A stretch of 14,433 bases of DNA from an uncultured Eggerthella sp. (GCA_958431815.1 CAUASB010000021.1:1-14433), one strand, 5' to 3'. Shown: positions 6,210 through 13,863, numbered from the stretch's first letter. Program-made: numbers and translations. Notes: generated by a model not told the origin, from the letters alone.

Positions 6210-8017
6210 CGACCAATGGCCTCCTGAATCTCTTCACGATAATCTTCAATAACCTGCGGTCCCTCGGCACCGTACTCCAAGGCAGTATCGCCAAGCAGGT
6301 CAAACAGTTTTTCATTGATGGAATCGACCACGATATCCTCTGATTCGCTGCCTAGGCACGACTCTACATCCAAGCCTTCCAAAAGCGCCTTCAAGTACGC
6401 AGCTTCAACCGAAGACAAACCATTTGCAGGCGAATCACTCGCCTCTGCTGAACCGGATGCAGACGCATTGCCAACTGCGTGCGCCTGCAATGTTCCTGCG
6501 TGCGCCGAAATGCTTTTTGCAGCAGGAGCGTCGTTTGCAAAAGAGCCTTCCAACCTATTTTGCTTAGTCAAAGACTCTTCGGCGGGAACATCGGAAGCGA
6601 AATCCAATCCGCCTTCACGCAACGGCTCGGTTTCCCCTCGCTCCTCTTCAATCAAAAGCGCTTCACGCGTAACGGCAGAACGACTGCGGATGCCCTCAAG
6701 CTGCGATCGGTCGATAACCACGCGCTTACGCTCTTCTTCTGCCTTGGCCTTTTGCCAAGAGCCTACGGCCGACTCGATAATGCGAAGCAGGTACTTGGGA
6801 ACATCATGCTCTTTCAAAGGATGTGGATCGGAAGCCGCCTGACGCATAAGGCGGTCTATCGTGGCAAGCAGCGCCCCCAGCTCATCATTGCGAGCTGCGG
6901 TTTTATAGCTGCGCAACCCCGACCACCTGCCGTTACGGCACGAATACGCATGGACCTCGTTCACGCGGTACAGGCAATCTTCATGTGGGACGGGCTCGTA
7001 GAAAACAGCGGATTGAAACATGGGATGGGGCGACATATCACGTACGCCAAACCAGGAATCAACCAGCCCTTTCTTCCTGCGCTTAGCACAATGCAGACAT
7101 AACTCAGCAAACACCTTGGCAACAACAGAAGCAACATCGTCAGGACGCTCTTTGGCAAACCGCGACTTTTCAATTCGGTAGGAAGAAAGCCTGCTCAACG
7201 ATGCCAGCAATAATGCTTCATCGGGAATGCCCTTTCCCTCCCGCACGCATGCCTCCGCTTGACGCACGGCTATAAGCGCCTGTTCAAAGGACGTATCGAT
7301 GAACGATTCGATAAGCCGAGGGTCAAGCTCGTGATACACCACAAAATCACGAAGCCACGAGATAACATAGCGGTTCAGCTCGGGAGCAAATTCGCGATAG
7401 GAAACCCAGAACGAATACAGCTTATCGAAGCATTCTTGGGGAGTACTTCCGCCAATGCCGTTGAGCAGTTCGTAGATATACACGTAGGCAAACGAAAGCG
7501 AAGTTTCCTGTACATTGCCTTTGCGAACCTGGGCACGCCATGAGAAGTAACCGCGTAGCTGCTGATCGCTCATCATGGCATAGGTCGGGTAATACCGTTT
7601 GAATGTGCCCGAATAGGGAAAGTCGTCTTCCCATTGCTCCATGTATTTGCCCTGCGTAACGAACAGCTTCGTTTCAGAGGACCTGCGGTACTCGAATCCA
7701 TCGTACGTTGGTTTCGCCAGTGCCTTCATTTTCACGTACTGTTCAGGAAGGTAATTCTTCATCTGCGCGCCAGTACGCAGTATCGGCTCGTCTTCGTACT
7801 CTTTGCCCGAAAACACACGGCTGTTCACAAGGCGGGGGTCGGACAAAATGCCATCGATCAACTTCTGAACGTCAGCCAATGCGCCTCCAACCCTTTTTGC
7901 TTCCACGCTCCATGATAGCACGGCATCAAACATTTGTTCGTTACTTGTTCGTAGTCCAGGAAAACGCCTAAAAGCCTTCGCCAGGGCAGCTTTTATCTCA
8001 TTGGGATCGGCGCACAT
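6206..8017 (-). CDS. TerB-N / TerB-C domain protein, first gene of ATPase-helicase module
   Basis: A protein of about 603 aa. The TerB-N signature is clear: PTYAMMSDQQLRGYFSWR (about 144-161) and SLSFAYVYIYELLNGIG (about 173-189). The C-terminal 65 residues resemble TerB-C (INEKLFDLLGDTALEYG, about 567-583, then an acidic helix). Between them is a mixed helical region with several Cys/His (LCLHCAKRR, about 307-315) and a Ser/Ala/Glu-rich linker (about 460-533). The ATG at 8015-8017 is tentative: it has AAAGG directly abutting it and no properly spaced ribosome site. Longer readings back to 8137 run through the terminator of the upstream transporter gene, so those residues are not native. TerB-like domains are alpha-helical, acidic, and linked by comparative genomics to tellurite/stress and DNA-processing systems. 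The ATGA overlap with the ATPase indicates one functional unit. The molecular function is unknown. Confidence 0.8.
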   Translation of the reverse strand: MCADPNEIKAALAKAFRRFPGLRTSNEQMFDAVLSWSVEAKRVGGALADVQKLIDGILSDPRLVNSRVFSGKEYEDEPILRTGAQMKNYLPEQYVKMKALAKPTYDGFEYRRSSETKLFVTQGKYMEQWEDDFPYSGTFKRYYPTYAMMSDQQLRGYFSWRAQVRKGNVQETSLSFAYVYIYELLNGIGGSTPQECFDKLYSFWVSYREFAPELNRYVISWLRDFVVYHELDPRLIESFIDTSFEQALIAVRQAEACVREGKGIPDEALLLASLSRLSSYRIEKSRFAKERPDDVASVVAKVFAELCLHCAKRRKKGLVDSWFGVRDMSPHPMFQSAVFYEPVPHEDCLYRVNEVHAYSCRNGRWSGLRSYKTAARNDELGALLATIDRLMRQAASDPHPLKEHDVPKYLLRIIESAVGSWQKAKAEEERKRVVIDRSQLEGIRSRSAVTREALLIEEERGETEPLREGGLDFASDVPAEESLTKQNRLEGSFANDAPAAKSISAHAGTLQAHAVGNASASGSAEASDSPANGLSSVEAAYLKALLEGLDVESCLGSESEDIVVDSINEKLFDLLGDTALEYGAEGPQVIEDYREEIQEAIGR

Positions 8018-8068
8018 CCTTTGCAGGCATGTGATTGAATCCGACAAAGTTGAGCAGCTAAGGCAGCC

Positions 8069-8084
8069 GCAAACCGGCAAACCG
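8069..8084. repeat. tandem 8-bp direct repeat upstream of the TerB module
   Basis: Two perfect back-to-back copies of GCAAACCG (8069-8076 and 8077-8084; CGGTTTGC on the transcribed strand) lie about 52 bases upstream of the tentative TerB-gene start, in the 100-base gap after the transporter terminator. The position suits a regulator-binding site for the module. No convincing -35/-10 pair is visible around it. A chance repeat is possible. Confidence 0.4.
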
Positions 8085-8109
8085 AAAGAACGAAGTTGTA
8101 CCAGCCAAT

Positions 8110-8135
8110 AAAAAAAAGGAGCCCCGAAAGGCTCC
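8110..8135 (-). terminator. rho-independent terminator of the AGCS transporter gene
   Basis: Read on the minus strand: GGAGCC, loop TTTCGG, GGCTCC, then eight T (8110-8117). It starts 11 bases past the transporter stop. It separates the transporter transcript from the TerB-ATPase-helicase genes that follow on the same strand, implying the module has its own promoter within 8018-8109. Confidence 0.92.
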
Positions 8136-8146
8136 AAGAAGCAGTG

Positions 8147-9661
8147 CTATTTCAATCCCGCATAGTCCATGTCGACCGATTCTTCCAGATATTCCTTCAT
8201 AGGACCGTCGCCGAAATCCTTCAAGTGTTCCTCATGCCAGCAGTCGGTAGCAGGCAAGCCAGGAATCGAAGAGGAAAGAAACACCGGATCGATGCCCTTT
8301 TTCTTCTGGGCCGTGTAATCGTCAAGCGCACGCAAGGCCCACTTGCCCAACAGCAAGATGGCAACAAGGTTCACGATCGCCATGAAGCCCATGAAGATAT
8401 CGGCCAGGTTCCAAGCAAGATCGAAGCTGTTCACGGCACCGTACAGAATTGCTGCCAAACACGCAATGCGGAACACGAAAAGCCCCTTCTTGCTTTCAGG
8501 GAAGATGAAGCGGAAATTGCTTTCAGCGTAGAAGTAGTTGCCGATAAGGCTGGAATAGGCGAAGGCGAAGATGGCAAACGTGATGAAATGGATACCCACT
8601 ACGCCAACCGAGTTGTTCACCGCCATCTGCACAAGGGGCATGCCGTTCAAGCCGGTTGCAACTTCAGGATCCTGAACGTAGAAGATTAGAACCATGATGG
8701 CCGAACAGGTGCAGATAAGGATGGTGTCGATGTAAACGGAAAGGCTCTGTACCAGACCCTGCTTTACCGGATGGGAAACACTTGCCGTTGCTGCCGCGTT
8801 AGGGGCAGAGCCCATGCCGGCTTCGTTGGAGTACAAGCCCCTCTTGATGCCCAGCATCACAACCGAGCCGGTGAAGCCGCCGAAGATCGATTCAAAGTCG
8901 AAAGCAGATTCGAACAGAACGCCGAACGCAGTGGGAAGCCAGGTGATGTTGCTGATGGTGGTCCACAGAGCAATGGCGATGTAGGCAAGCGCCATAACGG
9001 GAACCACGATGGAAGTGATAACGCTGATGCGCTTCTGGCCACCGAAAATTACCGTAGCCGTCATAAGCACCAAAACCAGGCCCATGATAAGCGCAAGGCC
9101 GTTTTCGTTGTAGTCGGGCACGTAGTATTCAAGCGCACTGCAGGCGTTGTAGGCCTGCAAGCCGTTGAAGCCGAAGGCATAGCACAGGATCAGAAGCACG
9201 GCGAACACAATGCCCAGCCAGCGCTTGCCCAACGCTTTCTCAATGTAGTAAGCAGGACCGCCGCGGAATTCGCCTTCCTTGCCGCGCACTTTCCAAATCT
9301 GCGCAAGCGTCGATTCGATGAATGCTGATGCAGCACCAACGATGGCCATAGCCCACATCCAGAACACAGCGCCCGGACCGCCGATTGCAATGGCGGTGGC
9401 AACGCCGGCAATATTGCCCGTGCCAACGCGGCTCGCCGTGGAAACCATCAGCGCCTGGAACGAAGAAATGGATTTTTCGCCCTCCACGTGCTTTTTCTCG
9501 GTCACCTGTCTGAACATATCCTTCAGGTAGCGAATCTGCACGCCCTTCGTGCGAATAGTGAAGTAAATTCCCGTTACCACAAGAAGGATCAGAAGAATGT
9601 AGGTGTACATAAACGTGTCGATATTCCCTGTGAAATCGACAAGCCATTCATTGATATCCAT
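8147..9661 (-). CDS. alanine/glycine:sodium symporter, AGCS family
   Basis: A 504-aa integral membrane protein with about 10-11 hydrophobic segments, the usual size for AGCS (AlsT/DagA/YrbD-like) carriers, which import alanine or glycine with Na+ or H+. Family marks include STASRVGTGNIAGVATAIAI (about 74-93), GGPGAVFWMWAMA (about 94-106) and KRGLYSNEAGMGSAPNAAA in the C-terminal half. I start it at ATG 9659-9661 because GGGGA lies five bases upstream and MDINEWL matches the usual family N-terminus; an upstream ATG at 9781 would add 40 residues that cover the promoter region. The C-terminus is a hydrophilic acidic tail of about 50 residues (ending DMDYAGLK), longer than in many homologues. The exact substrate cannot be read from sequence. 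Confidence 0.92.
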   Translation of the reverse strand: MDINEWLVDFTGNIDTFMYTYILLILLVVTGIYFTIRTKGVQIRYLKDMFRQVTEKKHVEGEKSISSFQALMVSTASRVGTGNIAGVATAIAIGGPGAVFWMWAMAIVGAASAFIESTLAQIWKVRGKEGEFRGGPAYYIEKALGKRWLGIVFAVLLILCYAFGFNGLQAYNACSALEYYVPDYNENGLALIMGLVLVLMTATVIFGGQKRISVITSIVVPVMALAYIAIALWTTISNITWLPTAFGVLFESAFDFESIFGGFTGSVVMLGIKRGLYSNEAGMGSAPNAAATASVSHPVKQGLVQSLSVYIDTILICTCSAIMVLIFYVQDPEVATGLNGMPLVQMAVNNSVGVVGIHFITFAIFAFAYSSLIGNYFYAESNFRFIFPESKKGLFVFRIACLAAILYGAVNSFDLAWNLADIFMGFMAIVNLVAILLLGKWALRALDDYTAQKKKGIDPVFLSSSIPGLPATDCWHEEHLKDFGDGPMKEYLEESVDMDYAGLK

Positions 9662-9720
9662 GAAATCCCCGATCAAACTACTAGTGGCCAAAGGCCCAGC
9701 GCCTTGCCACACGAAGCAAG

Positions 9721-9800
9721 ATTGTACCCCAAGGCAGCAGATAAAACCTAGAATGAGCAAAAGCGCGTAACACAATAGCAATTTTCGGGTGCTAAGTTAA
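9721..9800 (-). promoter_or_regulatory. candidate promoters for the AGCS gene
   Basis: Two weak candidates on the minus strand. TTAACT (9795-9800) lies 17 bp from TATTGT (9772-9777), each matching four of six consensus bases. TACAAT (9721-9726) matches five of six but has no fitting -35 box. They lie 60-140 bases upstream of the chosen start and support starting the protein at 9661 rather than 9781. Confidence 0.3.
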
Positions 9801-9846
9801 ATGGTTAGTAATGGACCGTTTCATTGTCAGATCGAAGGAGATTCGC

Positions 9847-10374
9847 ATGCGCACTTTCATCGCCCTTGAACTGCCAACCGATTTCGCCGCAGAAACTGCC
9901 AAATTGCAAGATAACCTTGGCACTACCCTGCAGGCGAACTACGTACCCGAGCAGTTCCTTCATCTGACGCTTGCCTTTTTAGGCGATTTGGAAACCAACA
10001 CCCAACTTGCCGCAACGCAACGGGCCATCGAATTGGCAACTTCTAATTTCGCACCGGTATCGCTGCACCCTGAAGGGCTTGGATATTTCGGCGATGCATC
10101 CGATGCCACCGTTTGGATGGGCATTTCCCCCACCCCGGCTCTCATGAACCTGGCAAAGAGCATTCGCAGCGAACTTTCCACCAAGGGGATTTCCTACGAT
10201 GCAACGCCCTTCAAACCGCACATCACCCTTGCACGTCATGCAAACGCAAGGCGTGCATCGCTAGACGGCTTTGCCATGCCCGATACGGCGCATGCAACGA
10301 ACGTCACCATCTTCAAAAGCGAGCTCGCTCCCAAAGGGGCAAGCTACCAGGCGCTTCATTCCATAACACTGTAG
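9847..10374 (+). CDS. thpR: RNA 2',3'-cyclic phosphodiesterase (2H phosphoesterase, LigT/ThpR)
   Basis: A 175-aa cytosolic 2H-phosphoesterase that opens 2',3'-cyclic phosphate ends of RNA (historically described as a 2'-5' RNA ligase). Both catalytic HxTx motifs are visible: HLTL at 39-42 and HITL at 125-128, about 85 residues apart as in ThpR. The N-terminal MRTFIALELP strand is characteristic. The start at 9847 has GAAGGAG with six bases spacing; an in-frame ATG at 9811 would only add twelve residues without a ribosome site. Followed after 11 bases by a LOG-family gene on the same strand, so probably a two-gene transcript. Its physiological substrate in bacteria is uncertain. Confidence 0.92.
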   Translation: MRTFIALELPTDFAAETAKLQDNLGTTLQANYVPEQFLHLTLAFLGDLETNTQLAATQRAIELATSNFAPVSLHPEGLGYFGDASDATVWMGISPTPALMNLAKSIRSELSTKGISYDATPFKPHITLARHANARRASLDGFAMPDTAHATNVTIFKSELAPKGASYQALHSITL

Positions 10375-10385
10375 CAGGAGCCCTT

Positions 10386-10919
10386 ATGAACATCTGCGTA
10401 TTCTGCTCTTCTTCGAGCAACCTTGCCGAGTGCTACGTACATGCCGCTCAAAAGCTCGGGGAAACCTTGGCAAAGCGCGGTCATACCCTGGTATTCGGAG
10501 GATACGATATGGGCCTTATGGGCGATGTCGCCAAGGCAGTGCTCGTCAACGGCGGCAAAGTTGTGGGCATCACCACACAGGGCCTTTCCGCAAAGGGCCG
10601 CACAATAGTGCCAGGCATCGAAGAGCGCCAAACCGAAAACCTTTCCAAGCGCAAGGAAGCCATGGTTGCGCTTTCGGACGCTTTCGTCACCTTGCCAGGC
10701 GGAATCGGCACGCTTGATGAATTCTTCAGCGTGATCTCGCAGGCAAAAGTCGGCGAAGTGGAAGGCAAAAGCGCGCTGCTCAACGTTGAAGGATACTTCG
10801 ACCCGCTGGTTAAGATGCTCGATGACTCCTGTGCAAAGGGACTCAATTCAAGCGACTGGCATCAGTACGGCAACGCTTTCAATGACTGCGAAGCGCTGTT
10901 CGACTGGCTAGAGCAGTAA
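10386..10919 (+). CDS. LOG family protein (TIGR00730), nucleotide 5'-monophosphate phosphoribohydrolase-like
   Basis: A 177-aa Rossmann-like protein of the LOG/lysine-decarboxylase-like family. Characterised members cleave AMP or N6-modified AMP to free base and ribose 5-phosphate. Visible features are VFCSSS (5-10), GGYDMGLMGDVA (38-49), the Arg/Lys-Glu element SKRKEAM (87-93) and the hallmark LPGGIGTLDEFF (103-114) with catalytic-region Glu112. The start has AGGAG five bases upstream. It is co-directional with thpR 11 bases away, hinting at a shared link to RNA or nucleotide salvage. The old 'lysine decarboxylase' label of this family is not supported, because these proteins lack that chemistry. 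The true substrate here is unknown. Confidence 0.88.
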   Translation: MNICVFCSSSSNLAECYVHAAQKLGETLAKRGHTLVFGGYDMGLMGDVAKAVLVNGGKVVGITTQGLSAKGRTIVPGIEERQTENLSKRKEAMVALSDAFVTLPGGIGTLDEFFSVISQAKVGEVEGKSALLNVEGYFDPLVKMLDDSCAKGLNSSDWHQYGNAFNDCEALFDWLEQ

Positions 10920-10940
10920 GCATAAACCGAACCCAAAACA

Positions 10941-10979
10941 AAACTGCCTCGCTCCGCTAGCAGCAGAGCGAGGCAGTTT
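10941..10979. terminator. bidirectional terminator between convergent LOG and FNT genes
   Basis: A perfect 14-bp stem, AAACTGCCTCGCTC (10941-10954) with GAGCGAGGCAGTTT (10966-10979), around an 11-base loop. On the minus strand it is followed by the T-rich TTTTGTTTTGGG, suiting the FNT gene that ends at 11016. On the plus strand the tail is the short TTTAATG, ending the thpR-LOG transcript. Confidence 0.88.
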
Positions 10980-11015
10980 AATGTTGCAGTACTGCACGAA
11001 CGCCAAAGCACCACG

Positions 11016-11855
11016 TTACTGTTTTTTATGATAGGCAACCCAATATGCCATGCCCACAAACAGGGCGCCACCTACGATATTGCCCGGAACCGTTGCGCTC
11101 CAATTCCACAGCGCACCAGCCCACGTTACGGTGGAAGGATCAAGTCCTGCAGGGCAGATTCCCTGGGAAGCAAGCAAAATGCCGAAGGGCAGGAAAAACA
11201 TATTGGCAACGCAGTGCTCAAAACCACAAGCGACAAACGCTGCGATGGGAAGCAAGATACCCAGCATCTTGTCGGCGACGGTTTTCGAGCCATAGGCGAT
11301 CCACACGGCAAGGCACACCAAGAAGTTGCACATGATGCCCTTGGCGAACAACGTCAGCCAATCGGGGCTCATCTTGCCGGCAGCAACACTCACGATAGTG
11401 GTTCCGATGGCCCCGGCGTTCATTCCCTGGAAATTGGAAAGGCACACCAGCACCACCATTACAAGGGCACCTACGAAGTTGCCGAAAAACACAACCAACC
11501 AGTTCTTCAGCACCGCGGCCCAGGAAATCTTCTTGCTGGCCGCGCTCATCACAATCATGGTATTGCCTGTGAAAAGCTCGGCACCGCACACCACCACCAA
11601 AAGCAGCCCCAAAGAGAACAAACAGCCGCCGATAAGTCGTTGGGCGGCAAAGGGCAAGGCGGAATCGCTCACAACCAGAAGAAAGAACATGGCGCCCATG
11701 GAAATGAACGCACCCGCCATGATGGAAAGCACAAACGACTGCTTGAAGCTCATCGCGCATTTCGACACGCCAAGCGATTCGGCTTTCGCTTCGATTTCGG
11801 CAGGAGAAAGTTGATCGGGCTTGGGCATAGCGGCTTTCAATTCTTCGATAGACAC
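11016..11855 (-). CDS. formate/nitrite transporter (FNT) family channel
   Basis: A 279-aa pentameric-channel-family membrane protein with six expected TM helices, conducting small monovalent anions such as formate, nitrite, lactate or hydrosulfide. Both family signatures are intact: VCGAELFTGN (89-98) and GIMCNFLVCLA (173-183). The central pore histidine is His214 in GFEHCVANMFF, with Lys172 just before signature 2. I start it at GTG 11853-11855 because AAAGGAG lies just upstream with five bases spacing; a reading to 11894 adds 13 basic residues with no ribosome site. The ~40-residue hydrophilic N-terminus before TM1 (SIEELKAAMPKPDQLSPAEI) is similar in length to FocA-like proteins. No pyruvate-formate lyase, formate dehydrogenase or nitrite reductase gene is adjacent, so the substrate is undetermined. 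Confidence 0.92.
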   Translation of the reverse strand: MSIEELKAAMPKPDQLSPAEIEAKAESLGVSKCAMSFKQSFVLSIMAGAFISMGAMFFLLVVSDSALPFAAQRLIGGCLFSLGLLLVVVCGAELFTGNTMIVMSAASKKISWAAVLKNWLVVFFGNFVGALVMVVLVCLSNFQGMNAGAIGTTIVSVAAGKMSPDWLTLFAKGIMCNFLVCLAVWIAYGSKTVADKMLGILLPIAAFVACGFEHCVANMFFLPFGILLASQGICPAGLDPSTVTWAGALWNWSATVPGNIVGGALFVGMAYWVAYHKKQ

Positions 11856-12074
11856 AAGCGCTCCTTTCCTTCTTTGCCGAACGATAGCACGCAAAAAAGA
11901 TGCCAGCAGGCAAAGAACCCACTCCTTCGAGAAAAGGCAGAATGAATCCGTTCATGCACGCTGATTCGCGTGAAGAAGCGAAGAGAGCATTTCCGCATTC
12001 GGGCCAAAGAAACAAACAGCGCACGAAGGTTTGCCGCTGCCGTGAAGGAAAGGAACCGAGAAGAACGCTTCGAT

Positions 12075-12118
12075 TACAATAGAAAAATTAAGCAAACCAG
12101 CACCAACGATCCCGGAGG
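12075..12118 (+). promoter_or_regulatory. candidate -10 box and ribosome site of the aldehyde dehydrogenase gene
   Basis: TACAAT at 12075-12080 matches five of six -10 bases but has no recognisable -35. GGAGG at 12114-12118 is the only Shine-Dalgarno near the first ATG; its 11-base spacing is longer than for the neighbours. The rest of the 274-base gap 11856-12129 shows no gene, only sequence upstream of two divergent genes. Confidence 0.35.
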
Positions 12119-12129
12119 CAGCATCCCTG

Positions 12130-13836
12130 ATGGCATCTGAAACTACCCCAACAAGCCACCAACCTGCTGAAAAAGAACAAAGCAAGCAGAGGGTTTCCGT
12201 AGACAACGAACAGAGGGCGCATCCCTCAAGCGCCAATGCCCGCCGTATGAACAGCGAGGCAAAGCCAGCTTCGGAAACGGAAGAAAAAGCAGCCATCGAG
12301 CCTCCGGCAACTACGAAAGCGCATACCAGTGCCTCCATCAAGCGACCCAAGCCGAAGAAGCGCACGGTGGAAAAGCCCAAACGCAAAAAAGCGAAAAAGG
12401 AAGACGCCCGCGCAACAGCCGAAGCGAAGCCGGCACGCGAGTACAAAAGCGCCGAAGAGGTGCAACATGCCGTCGATGAAATGCGCGCCTTCTTCAAGAC
12501 CGGCACCACCCTGCCACTCCACTACCGCCGTGCGGTGCTGGAAAAGCTTCGCACGTACCTGAAGAAACACGAAGAAGAAGCCCTGGATGCACTTCGGGCC
12601 GACTTAGGCAAGGCTCCATTTGAAGGATACGCCACCGAACTGGGCGTCGTCTACGAAGAGATCCGCCTCTGCCTTTCAAAGATGTACGGCTGGGCAAAGC
12701 CAAAGCATGTGCCAACGCCGCTTGCTCATTTCCCCTCAAGCTCGAAGGTGTACGCCGCCCCCTTCGGTGTGGCTGCCGTGCTTTCGCCGTGGAACTACCC
12801 GCTCCAGCTTGCCCTGGTGCCCCTGGTTGATGCCCTGGCTGCCGGCAACTGTGTGGTGCTGAAGCCATCGCGCACCGCGAAGGCCACAAGCGCATTCCTG
12901 CAGAGGCTCTGCGAAGAGGCGTTCGACGAGCGCCTGGTGCGCTACCTGCCAGGAAGCGCAGAGATGAACGCATGGATCTTGGAAGTGAACTTTGACAAAG
13001 TGTTCTTCACAGGCAGCCCTGCCGTCGGCCGTCAGATCATGCATGCCGCCGCAGAAAACCTTACCGATGTAACGCTTGAGCTGGGTGGAAAGAGCCCCTG
13101 CATCATCGCCGCCGACGCGAACATCAAGCGCGCCGCGCAGCGCATTGCCTGGGGCAAATGTCTCAATTCGGGCCAAACCTGCGTTGCTCCCGACTATTTC
13201 CTGGTTCACGAAAGCGTTGCCGATTCCTTTGCCGAAGAGCTTGCCACCTATTTGCTGAACTACTACGGCAAACGCATCCTTGAGTGCGACTACTACCCCC
13301 ATATGATCAACGAGCATCATTTCAACCGCGTATGTGGCCTGATAGACAACCATGGTCCCAAAACCCGCATCGCCTTCGGGGGCGGTCGCAACCGTGCCAC
13401 GTTGCGCATCGAGCCCACCATCCTCACCGGAGTATCGCTTGACGACCCCGTGATGCAGGAAGAGATATTCGGTCCCGTCTTCCCTATCATTACCTGGAAA
13501 GAGCTTGATGAGGTATACGAGTACGTTGAAAACTTCGGGCACCCCTTGGCTTGCTACATCTTCTCCGAAAGCAAGGTGCTACAGGAGCAGCTTATCCAAG
13601 CCCTTCCCTTCGGCGGTGCCACCATCAACGATGTGGTTATCCACCTGGCAAACAACCACATGGGTTTCGGCGGCTTTGGGGAAAGCGGCATAGGAGCTTA
13701 CCACGGCAAGCAGGGATTCGACTGTTTCACCCATTACAAATCGACGCTCACGAAGTCTACCAAGATCGAGATTCCTGTGCGCGTTCCACCCTTCACGAAG
13801 GCGAAAATGCGCATCTTAAAGCTTCTGATGCACTAG
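12130..13836 (+). CDS. class-3 aldehyde dehydrogenase with basic low-complexity N-terminal extension
   Basis: A 568-aa NAD(P)-dependent aldehyde dehydrogenase oxidising aldehydes to carboxylic acids. The catalytic domain (about 106-568) has the ALDH3 pattern: PWNYP (220-224, oxyanion Asn222), KPS (245-247, cofactor Lys245), FTGSPAVG (293-300), general base Glu317 in ELGGKSP (317-323) and nucleophile Cys351 in NSGQTCVAPD. The C-terminal segment (PPFTKAKMRILKLLMH) is typical of ALDH3. The first ~105 residues are unlike the family: rich in Lys, Ala, Glu and Pro, with a strongly basic block at about 71-90 (KRPKPKKRTVEKPKRKKAKK). It is in frame with no stop, and the only Shine-Dalgarno lies before the first ATG, so it is probably translated; internal Met40 or Met118 are alternatives. 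It is probably a fatty-aldehyde or medium-chain aldehyde enzyme, by family only. Confidence 0.88.
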   Translation: MASETTPTSHQPAEKEQSKQRVSVDNEQRAHPSSANARRMNSEAKPASETEEKAAIEPPATTKAHTSASIKRPKPKKRTVEKPKRKKAKKEDARATAEAKPAREYKSAEEVQHAVDEMRAFFKTGTTLPLHYRRAVLEKLRTYLKKHEEEALDALRADLGKAPFEGYATELGVVYEEIRLCLSKMYGWAKPKHVPTPLAHFPSSSKVYAAPFGVAAVLSPWNYPLQLALVPLVDALAAGNCVVLKPSRTAKATSAFLQRLCEEAFDERLVRYLPGSAEMNAWILEVNFDKVFFTGSPAVGRQIMHAAAENLTDVTLELGGKSPCIIAADANIKRAAQRIAWGKCLNSGQTCVAPDYFLVHESVADSFAEELATYLLNYYGKRILECDYYPHMINEHHFNRVCGLIDNHGPKTRIAFGGGRNRATLRIEPTILTGVSLDDPVMQEEIFGPVFPIITWKELDEVYEYVENFGHPLACYIFSESKVLQEQLIQALPFGGATINDVVIHLANNHMGFGGFGESGIGAYHGKQGFDCFTHYKSTLTKSTKIEIPVRVPPFTKAKMRILKLLMH

Positions 13837-13863
13837 CGCCCCAGTAACAATCAACGAATCTGA

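Noticed and set aside
2455..8017. Complete BREX or DISARM system
   Set aside because: No PglX/methyltransferase, PglZ, PglW, PglY, DrmB (DUF1998) or PLD nuclease is encoded; only the BrxD-like and BrxHI-like parts are present.
6206..8017. Tellurite resistance operon
   Set aside because: TerB-like domains are named for that locus, but no TerC, TerD, TerZ or TerA-type gene is present and the partners are a helicase and an ATPase.
10386..10919. Lysine decarboxylase
   Set aside because: PGGxGT-family proteins were long mislabelled this way; the sequence is LOG type and has no PLP-decarboxylase features.
11028..11945. A 305-aa plus-strand open frame opposite the FNT gene
   Set aside because: The minus strand encodes both FNT signatures; the plus-strand product is His/Lys-rich and without any domain.
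11900..12082. A 60-aa plus-strand reading in the FNT-ALDH gap
   Set aside because: No ribosome site, basic composition with no family, and it overlaps the promoter zones of both flanking genes.
12736..13542. A 268-aa minus-strand open frame opposite the aldehyde dehydrogenase
   Set aside because: The plus strand holds the catalytic Cys, Glu and Asn motifs; the reverse frame is a shadow.
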